64,000 nt of DNA, taken from the NCBI GenBank assembly GCA_947561715.1, contig OX387205.1, forward strand, positions 12,839,001 to 12,903,000, given 5' to 3'. The stretch's first letter is position 1, and each line of letters starts with the position of its first letter. Below are positions 1 through 14,900 of the stretch, piece after piece. The DNA comes from Ascidia mentula (lineage: Eukaryota; Chordata; Ascidiacea; Phlebobranchia; Ascidiidae). The notes beneath the pieces were generated by a model. It saw nothing but the letters and a program-made list of their open reading frames with translations, was not told the origin of the DNA and did no database searches. The position numbers and the translations under genes are program-made.

Positions 1-225
1 TCAGTACTCCAATCAAAGAAACGTTTGATAATCAGAATGTATGTTTAAAAAATGTCCAGGTAACTGTATGCATCGAATTAAAAGAAGTACTATGCGTCTA
101 CAGGAGTATAATAAAATAATTTTTAACAATAAACATTTCTAGGCGTGAACGGTCATGGGCTATCCCGAAAATACCTAATAATGGCCTGGGATTTCTGAAA
201 CCATATACGTTACATATTGTTGTAC

Positions 226-2950
226 CTGTGGAAAACTCCGAAATCGTTTTCATCGATTTGTTCGATATTCTTATCGGTCGCTTTCCAACAGAAGACAGAA
301 CTTGAGACGACTTCTAAACCTCGCCCGTCTTCGTCGTACATCTCTCCATAACCACGCCATAAGTTAAAACCTTTTGAAATACAACATTTTATTGACCAAC
401 ACCAGAAAATGCGTGATTTTACACGAGGAGTGTGTTAAGCAAAGTAATGCATTTGTTTTTATAATGAGCTGTAGACAGTGGCACTTTTTCAACCTAATAA
501 GGTCTCTTCAGTGCAACTTGCCAATCCATTTGTGTAAGACATATATGAATGTAACATGATGCATCTACAAAAGAAGGAAATACCTTCCAGCACAACAGGT
601 AGGGGTTTTGTTTTCATCTCCACCATCATTTTCACATCGCATTTCGTCATCTCGGGTCGAATGTTTGTCTGAACAAAACAGAATGTTCTATTTCGTTTTT
701 TTTAAAGAGGACAACCCTATAGGGTTATATATGGTAATCAATAAACTTGAAATATGTGATGCAGCAAAGACGCAATGCAAACATTGACAACTTATACGTT
801 GCCACATCATGTTTCGAACCAAAGTTGTTCTGGTTACCGATTTTAATCAGGTTTTCTTCTTTGTTTTCGCATAGAGCGTCATAACACCTATGCTAATCTC
901 GGGTTTGAAAATCTATCGTCTTGCGCCTCACCTTGGTGACCATTTCGCTTGTAACTTCCCCTCTAGATGTCTCCTTAAGCACCTTTTCGCGTTCCCCGAC
1001 TTCGCGTTGAATGTTGGACCAGTCTTCAAACTTTTCTTGCATCAGAGCTGTTTCCAGATTTTCGTTTACTCTGCATAGAAATCGAATCAGTTTTGAAATC
1101 CTAGCATTGCATTCGATTTGCTTACAAACAAATCATGGGAAAGGTACATAACACATTTTCATTTAATGATTATCTTAATCTTCCATGGATAAACTGGCGA
1201 CTCTACAAGGCGGGCATTTTTCGTTGTTACTTTTTATGAAAAAAATTAAACTTTACCTGGCGAACAGACCCCATTCGGGCCTGGGGCCTTGTAGCGAGGT
1301 TGAAAGTTGGCTTAACGGAGCAAATGGGCAAAACCCAATATCGGTGTAATCGTATCCTTGATCCCAAAGAGCTTTAGCAAGCTTAACTGCCAGTTGTCGA
1401 TCATCAAAAGAAACCTGCATAAAGACAAGTAGTAAGCTAAGGCCACACAATGTTGACCAAACCACCGTTGATATGGTCAAACCACAGGTGTTAAGCTTCA
1501 ACAAAAACATTCAATCTTCAATCAAGTAACTAAAAACAGCCAATATAACGAAGCAGACATTTTAACCCAATTCAGACAAAAAATCACTTGCAATAATGTT
1601 TATTATTATGAACTGCTCTGTAACTGAACTTATTTTCACGAACCTCTTTGCCTTGCCAAGTATACATTTCCGCACCAAAGTCGAAAACATACGTTCCTGT
1701 CGTCTCAAGCATTCCCATTGTAGGGAGTTTGCCCCAGGCTTCTTGAACGGGGACAAGCTTGGCATCCTACAATAAATACGAGCATAATAAAATTATTGCC
1801 AGAAGATCCTTTTTATATTGATAATATGCTTGGAAGCATCAGTAGTAAATTGAATACGAGTACGTTTTACAAAGTGTTTCTATTCATTTTCATAGGTCAG
1901 ATACGTCAAGAACCGCATTGTACCAAAATACATGCAGAAAAGCATATAAGCATTTCTACGTTATTGTAATCTTTTATCGACACAAGGTGAATGCTTACCA
2001 CCATTTTGTACGTTTTAATTGCTGCCTCAGTGTTGATTTCGTACGTTTCGTCCTCTTCATCGCCACCTGACGGATCATATTCTCCCCTTCAAAACAAGGT
2101 TTCTGTGAAATGAGTAAACCAAATTTCCTCGCACCTATGAGTACCTATTTTAACTGATCATTCATGTTCATTTCTCAAAATCAGTGCAAGAATGTTTCGA
2201 ACGTCGCGGTGGTATTTTATATATAGGATAGAAATCACAAGCGATAGATCAATACGATAAAAACCCATGAAGGAAACATAGAAATCGTAAGTTGTTAGTG
2301 AAGGGAAGATTGTTAAACAACAAGGAAACTTACTTTCCGCCGATCAGTTGCCAGAACTCCCGAGAGGCAATTTTAGACGAAGCCGTTTCGTCGATAACGT
2401 TTAGAGAACTTGCTTTGCTTCCCATGTCTCCTTGGTGTATGATGTAGTCAGATATTTCCTGTACAAACATGGCTACATTACAACGATTTAAGATAATTTA
2501 CATTTAACGTAGTGCTGTCGTAGCCATAACTGGGCATTGTTTGCAAGAAAATCGTCAAAATTAAAACCTTTATCAAGAACACTTAATTTTAAAGTATTAC
2601 TCAATTCTCTATAGAGGGGTTTTCAAGTATAACAGCATCTCTCACCGCCACTTTAGCTCGCTCGATGACGTTGCTAAACTCCCCATACCAACCAAACATT
2701 TTGTCGGGCAGAATAAGCAAGAACGCATCCCCGCTGTTCAGTGACGCAGCGCACGGCTCAACCAATCGCGTCTGGACACGTCGGCGACCTTTAACCCTGC
2801 GCAAGTCGGTAATCACACCCAGGTCGGTTAGATTTGTATTGTAGATGAAAAAAAGGAAGCAAATTTGTACCTGAGAAGCATTTTGTTTTTCCATGGCTTG
2901 TAGTCGCTAGCTGAGAAAGCGGAAGTGGTTTTTGTGCTTCTTAAGCTCAC
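226..2950 (-). CDS. SVIL: SVIL gelsolin-like repeats, first part
   Basis: Exons 2871-2950, 2646-2796, 2334-2458, 1999-2086, 1644-1766, 1257-1414, 932-1070, 584-668 and 226-370 encode residues about 1569-1932. They cover the first gelsolin-like repeat ([42 protein letters not shown]), the second ([40 protein letters not shown]), the linker (MQEKFEDW) and the start of the next repeat (LWRGYGE). These repeats replace the six-domain core of villin. One donor is GTTCGT after the exon ending at base 1644; homology (GKE then VSFDDRQLA) confirms that splice. No further exon is visible in 1-225. Confidence 0.94.
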
Positions 2951-5900
2951 CTGCAATGAAAACGAGGTTATTGTTAAGTCAATTCGATCCAGTAGTATAC
3001 ATCTAACTTAACAGAAGGTATATTTTTCCTTACCTTGCTGAAGTCAGCTCTGTGTGCCAGGCCAGCCAAAGCTGCCGATGTAAAATTGGCTCCGTGTCCG
3101 TGAATTGTCGCCAATCTCTGTTGTTCTAGTTTGGTGATGTTTGATCTTTGTTGGGTGTAAGATTGCTGAAACCGTTCAGTAATTTATTTAGTAAAACAAG
3201 AATAATCCATTTAGAGTAAAATAAATCCCAAATAAACCAGTTTACTGCCATCGCAAATTAGTCATGAAACATTCAAACCAGTTTAAAAGTGTCTTGACGT
3301 ACTGAAAGGTGACGGAAAATAATACCCAGCAGCTAAGTCATGCGACTGTACATGTGTAGCATTTACCACAAAACTTTGCTTAAAATAATATATTGAACAT
3401 TTGTTTCCAGAACAAACCTTGATATCCTCACGAGCTGCAAGTGCTTTCAAAGGATTTCTGGTGGATCCCCTATTTCGCGAACCGCGTTGTACGCTTCTTT
3501 TCAGGTGCCCGAGTTGGGATAAATATTCCTGTTAAATGTGTTGTAGGTACGATAAACATTTAGCAGGCTAACAATGCAATGAAGGACACCAATATTTGTT
3601 AGTTGTTTTGACTAGTCAGGAAAATGTGAAATATTTTACATTATAACACTGGAAAAGTACAAAAAAGTAAAAAAAGCATTAAAGCTTGAATGGAGTAACA
3701 ACTAGAGGAAGTATATACACTTACCACGTGATGCTCTTCATCCACCAACCATGACATCATATCTGGCTGTTCCCCGTCCGAGTCAGCACTCCCGTTTTCA
3801 ACACCGTTTTCAGTCACACGCATTTCTTCCTCAATTTGAATACTGGAAGATGAGTAAAAGATTTCGAAGTCTTCGTTCACCAAGTCAGGTATTTCGGTTG
3901 TGGATTCCTCAACCGTCTGTGAATATACGAATATCAGTAGCGGTTATATCTGCTATAGCTGTTATATAAGGTGTGACGTTAGTAAACACTGCTAGTTTCC
4001 AACCCATAAAAATTGCTAGTTAATTTATATCCATGTCCACAGGCGCACAAATTATCAATAAGCTACAAAAGATCGAGAAGAAAAACGTGATTGTGAATTT
4101 TGTTTGTCATGATCTATTGCTGCCATGTTTCTTCCTCTACTACATTCATAGTTTGGAGCTTAAGATACACAATATACTCAAGGGCCCTAAAATCAAACTA
4201 TCGGCTGTACGGAAAAGAAATGTTTCAAAGTATTGTAGAATCTTGTGTCAAAACGCTTTGAATTTTTTAAGACATGTTTAGTTTTAATAAGCATCTTCAG
4301 TAGTGTTGCTGGAATAGGTGGATTTCGTGAAAAAAAGTATTTTTATTGCTACAGAAGAGAAATATATCTTCTATCACCAAATCCTTATGTTCAGGCCAAA
4401 ACAAAATATTCCCTGTCCATACCTTGACAACTTCGGGCTCCAGACCTTTGCGTGCGATTCTCAGAACATCTGACAATTTGTTGAGACTCGGTTCCCCTGA
4501 CGTCACGTCGTCAATAGTGATGACAGGATCAACTTTGGCGGGAACTGGGAGAACTCTTCGCTTCAATGACGGAGACGGTAGAATCGGGACGACATTCGGA
4601 TTTGCTGCAGGGTGAATTTTGATGTGAGATTGAGTGTTTAGTAAAATATTAGTCCAGGGATGGGTAAAAGGCGATTAACGAGGGTCAAATTAGTTCGAAG
4701 AAAATATTTTAAAGTCTGCATAACTCTTTTCAGTATTGTTTACTGTTGAAAGGTTTAAGTCACAAAAAATATTCAACCCATGTAGTACAGGTGGCACAAA
4801 CAAAACAATATCTTTTAAAAAAGTTTTGAATACAAAGAACTATTACATATTGATACAATGCAATTTTCAACACGGGTATTTTGCACATAATCACAAAATG
4901 CATGTGTATCGATTATTTATACTTTTGTGTTAAATTACTTACATCGCTTGATTTTGGATTGCACAGTGAACTGGCTTGCATCGTTTTGTTTTCCTTTCCT
5001 ACTCTTCCAACCCTCAGAATTAACCATGATGGAGTTGAGGCGGTCTGTTATATTCGATGCTCCGACAGCTGAAGAACGGCCCCCGTTAACAATCGGATTC
5101 TCTTTTTGTTTCTGCAATAAAACACGTTTTATGTGTGGGGTTCCTTTCAGTTGCACTGATAGAACAACGTTACTTCGTAAGCGAATTTATCTCCGAAAAG
5201 GTCAATAAATATGCTTAAACGGTTCGGTTCGTGAAAGGTACTGACCACAGCTTTGGGAGAAAGAGCAGTGATTTTTAGTTGCTCCTTTCCAAGCGAACAA
5301 ATACAAAGTAACCAAAGTTGCATTTTTCTATTATACAAGATTATACATGGTGGAACAAAAAAACATTATTCTGATAAAATCATTTCGAAATGCCTGTCAG
5401 TAAATTACAGTAGTAATAGGTTTAGTTGTTTATAACTGGTTAAGCAATGCAAATATTACAAGTTTGTTTCAAAACTTGGTTTGAACCAAGAAACAGAAAT
5501 AGTCTTGGATACAAGTCACATAACCGAAAAATCCACTACAGTATATATTTTTTCTGTTTTGATTAATTCCATACCTTCCAACCCTCCTCGCTCTCTTGGA
5601 GTTTGTTCATTCGGTCGCTGAGGGAAGATTTGATGCCACCTTTCTTTTCATCTTTCATCACCTTCTTTTTCCAATCCTCCTCCTGATTCTTTTGCAGGAG
5701 TTTCATCCTAAGAATCACGAACAGTTGTATTAATCAAAGTGGAGCCAATAATATGAATTGTGTAAGCCGCATACATATGGCCACTGTTTCGACCTTAAGG
5801 TCTCATCAATGCAGCTGGTGACTATCAGATCACTTTGTCGACCAAACGGCCAAGCAAAGACTTCTACTTTGGTGACTATGAGACCTTATAGGTCGAAACA

Positions 5901-8900
5901 GTAGCCATCTGTATGCAGCTTACACAGTTGAATAATTCTACTGCGGAAATAAGTTTTTTTTTCGCATTTTTCCATGACCGTCAACCAATTTACGCAATTT
6001 CCATGCCCATGTCATTACCTTTAGCAAACATATGTGTACAGGTGCAAGGGCGGGGTAAGTGCTTGTGCTAAGCCGCAAAACATCATCAAAAAGTCGTTAG
6101 TCCGGAACGAATGTCACCCACAATACATTAATGATTTTATCGTGAGATATTACAAAATCGCGATACGATCTTGTCAAAGTGGTAAACGTCAAGACACGAT
6201 TTTCGCAAAACTATCTCTCGGTGGTCAACTTCTAGTGTGTTTTTTACCGGGCATCGCTTTGCTTTGCAGCACGAGCTTGACCCACACCGTAACTATTAAA
6301 CAAGTCTGTAATGTCTGGTGACTGGTTTCATAATGAAGAAGCTGAAGTGGTGCTTTGTCAGTGCCACAGTCACCAGCGACACTGATTATACCTTACAGGT
6401 CGAAACAATGTGCATACCTGTCTGCAGCTCTTATTGATTATTACGGCTCTTTTTATATATCATATGGTGCTTTGGTGTTTCCCTATTACATTGTTATTCA
6501 CATATAATGAATTTACCTGTCCCGAATAGATCCGGTGGATTTAATTTCTGCCTCTCTTATCTTCCCCATATCCTCAGATGCGGGATCTTCTTCCGAAGGT
6601 TGAGGACTAGAAGAGCGAAAACTAAGTGGAGATGAGGAGCGATCTCTGATGCTTCCAGACGATCTGCTCCTGAACACAACATGTGGTTGTCATGGTATGA
6701 GTCATCCTATACTGCATCGTTTCGATATCAATATGAACCAAGTGATTACCCGATTACAACGATTTAATAAAAAAAGTTTACCTAAATGCCAACAAATTAT
6801 GTATTGTGGGATTAACTTATCGTTACCCTACGTACGTGTAGCTTTTACATGTACTTTAGGTAGAATATGTATAATCAACAATTGTTCTTTCCACAGCTAT
6901 TTGGCGAATGGCCACAATCACATTGGTCTCAATTGTTTGTTAACAAAGCAACTTCTACATCGGGAATTTTCTGACTTCTCACCCAATTGAAGGAAGCTTG
7001 CCCCGGACAGGACTTCGACGTCTGGTTGGTTCCGGAGATGGGAGTTTGTTCAGAAACTTTGATCTAAAAAAAAATATATAAATATAGATTTAAAATCAGG
7101 AATGTCAAATACTGATGATTTTTGTCGTTTTCGCATTTTATGTTTAATAGCGGGAAATTTTGTACATAATGACGTATTTTGGGGAACATCTTTAAAGCGA
7201 TACTGGTGATACCTGTAGTTGTAGGAACAGGAATTCTGGTAAATATTCAAAAAAAGGTTGATCTTTTGCTCCTATAAGTTTTTTTTAAACCAAGGTTTTT
7301 TAATCATACATAGCTTGAAAAAGGGATTGTGCCTGGGCAACCTACTAATCTGGATGAACATAAACACAGTTCTTACTTAATTTTTCCGGCTTTGTGGCCG
7401 TCGCTCTCGTCTCCAGATCGCTCAGAACTATCGTTTGTTGACGTCAGTGACAACCTGGTTGGTTTCGGAGGAGTCTGAGATTCTTCCTGTTTGGATTCGA
7501 GAGTCTCGGAGATTTTTCTCACCCGGTCACGTGGTACTTCAATTTGAACGCTAGGTGGCGGGGCTGAGTCGACTGACTACAAAAATAATATATATTTAGC
7601 GCATTGATGGGTACAGACATGAATGTGAATTAATCAAACTCTGCTCGTGTAATTAGAAGGAAAACATGGGCCTATCATTAGTAAGTGACCAGTTTAACAC
7701 GAAACCAAACAAATATAAACTGTATAAAACTACGTAGAAGTGTTTGATGCTTCGCATTACAAGGCATAAGAAACGCCCGGCAACGCTGGCCCTTACTTGG
7801 CGATCACAGCTATCGTATCGAGTGCCGCAATAGCTTGACCTTTTCTACTAAGGTAGACTGACCTTTTTGTACTTTATTTATAATTGCGTTTGGTTTCGTC
7901 CGCAAACATTTCATCAAATTGGCAGCAATAAAACTCCTTATCTGAAATAACGGCAACTTACATCTGTAACTTCTTCCCCTTGTAACTTCTTCCTCGCTTC
8001 CAACACGAGTTCGAGGTCCACAGGTTGTGTGTTGTAACGTTTCAACGAACTACGCTTCGTCTCTGCAATGAACCGTGCTTTAAATACGACGATTCGCGCT
8101 TCCGTCTATTGCGGAACTAATCCCATGCCCCCGACTTTAACCAAGCGTTTGTATTTTGCAAATTTTCATTTTACCGTCAGTGACTTTGTCAGGCAATTAT
8201 TAAAACCCATCATATTAGAAATCTATTGTTATGTTTCACATTCGTTGTTTATTTATTTCTACAACTTCATCCCTATCCATACTCTCAATGGGAAAATAGT
8301 ATCAACGTAAACATCGAAGCCATCTAAATGCAACAAAGCTTAACTTGAACGCTTGACACCATTCGCTGACCACCATTAGTGAAATATCTCAATATTGTTA
8401 CATAAATAGCATTCCGATCTTTAATTGTTATCCTACACGACCTTTATCTTACATGACTTAACTTCACAACCGAACCATATCTAAATTTCATTCTTACTTT
8501 TCACAGGACTCGGTGGGTTACGGGAGCAGACCTTATTGAAATAAGCCAAGCGCTCTGCAAACGAAGGGACTTTCTCTTCTTCAGGACTGTCAACGTCTCT
8601 TTCCGAAGATTCTGCAGCAGCTTGCTGTGTTCTGTAACGAACAGAAGCAACATGTGAGGTTGAAGTTGATGCGACGAAAGAAGGTTCAAGGATCCATGTT
8701 GTTGTTTATTAAACGGTGCCGATAGATTTGTACATACAACAACTAAGGAGGTAATTTCCTTTCGTATGACTTCCCATGATCTTGCCATGCATTGGATATA
8801 TATGACCTTCAAGAATCTCGCCTCAAGGTCATTCATTAGATTATCAAAATAGGACGATAAACTAGTGTGGTTAAGCGGTCCTAAAACACAGCTATTACTA

Positions 8901-11900
8901 ATGATGCCATTTACGGAATCCCTATTACTTTTTCACATAACACACACACATGTTTATAAACCTCGCAACCACAAAACCATAAACTTTTCCAAACATTTCC
9001 TACGAGATACAATCAACTATTCCTTAAATAACACCTTATATATATAATAGCCGAGAACGATTACTTACACAAAGGCCATAACGTTACCAAGCTGCAAAGA
9101 GTCGCCTTGCGCAACACAAGTTCAAGCAAAATGCGATTGAATCAGAGTTTTACCTGGCTTTTTGCTGGGGGCTTAATAATTCATGTCGACTGCTCGACTC
9201 TTGTCTCGTCCAAAGTGATAAATACTTGATGAGGTTTCAACAGTTTTACAACCTAAGTTTACCCCACGCCGTGCCCTGAATGAGCGCAACAAAAAGGTAG
9301 AGTGATGAAGGGCGCCTGATGGACAAAAAAGGGCAAAACCGCAATAAACATCGCTCCTGGATAACACACCTGCCACACTAAGGCTAACTTTATTATTTCA
9401 GCGTTCATCCATGCCAGAATACTTGAATATGCACTGATACTAAGTCGTATTCTTGCACTGTCTTAAGATTCATATCTTTGTCATATGCACATGCTACTAT
9501 GATTTTCGAAATAACAATAACTGTACGACTTCATTCACGGAAACAAACAGCAGTCGAACTTAATTTCAATCGCGTTGTAAAGTTAATAACCAGAAACGCA
9601 CAATAGGTTTCTGACAACAGTATCATCACTCGATGATAAGTCGACGCATTAACACAGTGCAAATTACCAGACACCCTTCGCCGAGTCACATTTATCATAC
9701 TTAAACTTATATTACCACCTTTTCTACCCGAACCTAATAGTCATACGAGTGGCCAACAACTTGTTTCTGATATTGGCGAAGTAATAAGCTGTCCAAAAAC
9801 AATGTTTCTGCGTCTGGGCCCTGTGGCAATTGACATTGCTATTGTCAATGAGTTAGTTTCGAGTATAGTCAAAATATTGTTTTAACAGTGGGATCCCTGT
9901 ACTGAACGAGCAAAAATGTTTACAGAAATATAAACGATACCGGTTCTGGAAATGCAGCAGAATCTAGTCCTCCATTATGCATTGTCTATGTACTAATATG
10001 TTATAACAAATAAAATTTGTCCGAGCATAAAACATACACAGAAAAACACGGAAAGCTATATAAAAGATACCCGAAACTGTGTTAAAAAAATGAGTTTGCT
10101 TGAACCTACCAAATAACACATCACACATAAACTGCAGCTTCACAAACTGAGCGATGTTGAGTAACTTTCGTATTAACTCCAAATCCTCAACACACATTGG
10201 AACTGAGCTAAAACACTAAAACTCATGGCATACAAAAAGGTGTTCGCGTCTACGCCGTTTATTAAACCACAAACACGGCAACGAGGCTCCGAAGCCGCCA
10301 ATTATCGCATCAAAGCAGTGAGCAATATGTGGTAATGCGCGTCGGGATGCTCTTACCCTGTTCAAGATGGCGTCGATAGCGCACCTGTCCTAATAACAGA
10401 CGCATGCTGCGCCTCCCGAGAGAGGGAAATCCCCTAATTTTGTCACCTGTCGACATATCGCCTGCGTGTGGACGAATGTCGATAGCCCACAGTTCTTGTA
10501 CTAAACGTCTTGCGCGTCAAATGCATATGTTTGTGTGTGCTACTTCTGAGCATTGGGATGGAGACTATCCCGGTTAAACAAACGCCCACTTGTTTACACA
10601 AAAAGCGTGCCCAAGTCATTTTATCACCACTAAGTACATTTGAGCATTTACAAAATGCGTTTGGAAAGTTATACCAGTGGAACAACAAAGCACTACGGAT
10701 CCTGCAGGAGCTATAATATACACTTTCCACCTAAAAGTAAAGTTTTAATTGAAACCGCGAACAACGCGCCATTTTCACCATGACACAAGGCGTTTCAGGT
10801 AACAAGTAAAATAACCACAATGTTGCACAAATATCGTTACAAAAACAACTGCCTGACGGTGCAGTTGCTGCAGAGACAATAAAGCTGTGTAAACTATTCC
10901 GCCCACTGAAAGGCCTGGACATCATTCACCCACTAACCGACAGCACACGATCCAGACCTGTCTGCCTGTTCCGAGAGGGTCCACAGTAAAAAAAACCTTC
11001 TTCAAACGCCGCTGAATGACAGATTGTTGGAGAGGCACGCCGCATTTTTGCGCTGCCTCGTTCAAAATTTCTAGATCTTGCGCCAAGGCAAAAAAATAAA
11101 CAATTCGGTGAAGTTTGCTTCATTTTAGGCGAGGAAAGAGCGAGTCGATTGGTGATTTCGATTCGGGCCCGTGTCAAATGCACCGCATCAAAACTTGAAA
11201 TCTAGCAAGATTGTCATTCCTCATCGTTATTTCTGACTAAATTTCGATTATCATTATCAGTTTCCGACAAATCACTAAGCATTTTATGTCACGAAAGAGG
11301 TTCGTTATCAGCTAAAGGCCAAACAACAAACGATATTCATTAGTAACTACAAATACACATTAAAGTACATGACTCTCTGTTTCTGTACATTCCATTACAA
11401 TTTTTATTGCTCTTATACATTTCAATATTTTCGCACTGTTCAGTCCTTAGAAACTAATAGTTCACTGACCGCACTTGGACAATCATGCAAGGAAATTGCG
11501 ATACTGTATCAAAATCATGCGATATTATCAGGACACTATCACCATGACCTCTTTCCGCAATCACAGGAAGCCACAATGCATCTTATCGTACAATCTCCGA
11601 CTGCCGATGCCCAACTGCTAAGCAAACATCGACGATTGTGACGACACAACGATGAGTAATAGACTCCAGCGCACTTAGCGGTTTCAGGTCTTACAGTCAA
11701 ATTGCTGTGCGTTTTTTCTTATATCACCGTGAAAAAAACGTTGTTTGCCGCGAGGCGACTTAGAGGCAAAAATCGCATCAATAACACAGCGCAATAGGAT
11801 TATACGTAGGACAAGCTTACTTCACATTTCCTACATAGAGTTGCTTACTTTAAAATGCCGTTTTTCGGGGTATGTTGAGTTAATGTCATAAGCTCAGCCC

Positions 11901-14900
11901 CTTTACGTTCAACTTGTCTGCTAACATTTGTGCTTAATTATTTTTTTTAGCTTGATCTTACATGAACAGAATGTAATATGTTATAAACTCAAGTGAAGTA
12001 CATTGTTTCACACAAGGCCACAGAGTGTACAAAGATCTTATCTTCATGACCAGAACTAACAAAACACTTTCAATCTCCATACCTTGGAAAATACAACTCT
12101 ATTTTTCAACACACATCATAATGGATGCCATTCACCGGTTTGCATCATTCTACGCAGAGCAACGTTGCATAGCAACAGATGTCTCTACGTCCAAACTCAG
12201 GTCTTCATAAAACCCGATTAACGACTGCCTATAAATTTTGCATTGCCGTCGTTCAGCAGCACGGCGGACCATAAACTGCATTTAGTTCTCCTACCAACTG
12301 TCCCCTTAGGAGCCCTTAGTGCTAGCAGCTGGCGAACACAATGTACACATTAATGTTTTAACTGCTAACAAGTTGCAGACATTCGTTAAATTTGCCGCGC
12401 CCACGCTTTTGGAGTGCAAGAGTGGGTGAAGAACTTGGCGACGAACCGAATCGGCCTTTTCTTTCGCGGTGACTTGCGTTACCACTACGAAATCGGAGGA
12501 AGCTGAACGCGCTTAGGGTGAAATGTACCAAAAATGCAATTGGAATGCAAACTTTTCACGGAAACCAGTAATTCCGAAAGTCTAATACTGTATTAAACAT
12601 GCAAATGCACACAAAATATACAAAAGTAAGTATATAGAACAAATTAGGTTTGGAGTAGGAATTTTCACAATTAACGATCATATGTTTAGAGCAAGCGCAC
12701 AGGATCTCACCCACTAAAATCACGAACGTCAAAACAAACAAACCAGCTCCAATGAATCAACTTTTTAGACTGGCGTAATAGCATCACAAACCACAGGGCC
12801 AGTGCTAATAGTTGAATATGTCAGGAAGAATTGAGCGTCATTTCCCTTCAAGCGCACAACCCAACACATCAGTCTCATATGCATTGCTTGTATAACTGAT
12901 CCCTTGCAACTACTTGAACTACACCACTGCGTCCACATCGTAATAAAAATTTGGCTTGTTTTTTAAAAGCGTTATCTTACAAAAATACAACAATTATTTA
13001 CACCTAAGAAAAAATAACCGTTAAATGTCTCTGTAACGTCATGTATATAGTAACGTAGCAACAAATGCGGACGCAAATGGAGTTGCCCAGGCAAAAGCTG
13101 TATTAACTGTAGTGCTGAACGCATTACTATATCTTGTTGAGTCATTTCGTTAATAACAGCAGATACGGCGACTACAAAATGCATTTAGCATATTGTTGAA
13201 GTCTATACTTGGTTCAAACCAACGCTAGGGTCGTTCAACAAAGCGAATATATCCGTTGAAGCAATCGAGATTTGAACAACTCCACTTGCTCGCTTTTTGT
13301 TAGGGCACTCGATGGATGATTGACTTTCAACTGACTCACATAAAGTGAACGGTTCGGTGACGCAGGGATGGTGGTGCAATGCGAATATTAACTTACGCTT
13401 TACGTTCAAAATAGTTGTAGTGTTTTACATGGGCGTGGGATGTTCAACTCGGGTCCGTGTTTAGTTGTGTGCGTAATTCTGAATCTATGTGAGTCAGGGG
13501 ATTCACCAAGTGAATACCTTCTTCGTCAATGGCAAGTGTCAACACCAATATTGGTAACGGTTAAAACAGAAGATGACGTCACGGAAAAAACATTAGTTCC
13601 TGTTCATAAAGTGAAGATTCTACAGGATTAAAAATTGGGACATAACATATACTACGTGCAGTAAAGCTCGGCAACCATTTGTCTTCATACGCCCAGTTAT
13701 TTACGTAAGAAATTTTGTGCCGTAAATGTTTCAAACTGGTACTGCGTTCAAACAAAGGAGCTACTCCTTCGTGCGCAAACAGATCCACGTGAACCGCAAA
13801 CATCTGTACAACCAATGCGGTGAGAGCAAATGCCAGTTCGGCCTCTGAAATTCCCAGTGATTTACGCTCGACTTGCTCACGGCCTAAACCAATGTTGATA
13901 CAATAAACATAGGTGAGGCCTTAGCCGACTTGCTAAGCGTAATGTATACCAATATCTGAGAACTCCGCGGTTACCAAAAACAACAACATAGTTTTGTTAT
14001 GTCGTAATTCTGCCAAACGCTGCTTTGCAGCATCACTCATGCTTGCATTTAATACACAACTTCAGTGATCAATTCTGTTGCAAAGCAGCAGCCTTTTACA
14101 ACACAAACGACAACCGTCTAAGTAGGTGTTTTAAGCCTGCTAACTAACCAACGATAACTGAGCAAATAGATTTCCCGCATGGCACCTCGTTCGCTAATGT
14201 TTTGACTGGCGGGTCCGGTTACTTCTACCTCTCTTACCCATTGTGACGTCCTCGCGACACGTGATACATTCGAGCCAATCAAACGTAATTGAACACACTT
14301 AGCGCAAAAATCGAACCCTGCACACTGGAAGGGGTTAAGTGAAGTAGAACTTTTTAATAAGCGAGACGCACTTGAATGTAGCCTGAATGATACGTGATAG
14401 ACCGTTGTTAACAGCAACGGAACTTGTGTGCATACAGACTTATATACAGAGTGGGCGACCTATAAGTAGACATCTTGTGTATGTTCCTTAAACAGAACTT
14501 CAACTCCGCAACTTATAGACATTGTACTGGTGATACATTTGCCAAGGATTACATGCAAACGCATTTGAATCATGCAAATTTCATGACAGTTTTATTTGAT
14601 TGTTGTTATCTTCCTTGGGAAGATATTTGGAAAGATTTTAGCTCAGCGTTGAGAGTGGTTTTGTGCAGACAATTGTTACGTAATAACCGTGACGGAAAAG
14701 ATCCACATCCGTGAGCTTTAGGTGAGAATGAGAAAAGCAGGGTACGAAATAAGAGGTTTTATTTTTCTACTTTGTTCAAAAATATGTTCGGTTGAAATCA
14801 GTTGGGTAAAAAATTTAACTCATGTGGTTTGTTTAGTTATTCTTCTTACTGTTACACGTTTAGTGGCAATGTAAAACTGACCAAATATAACTGAAATACC

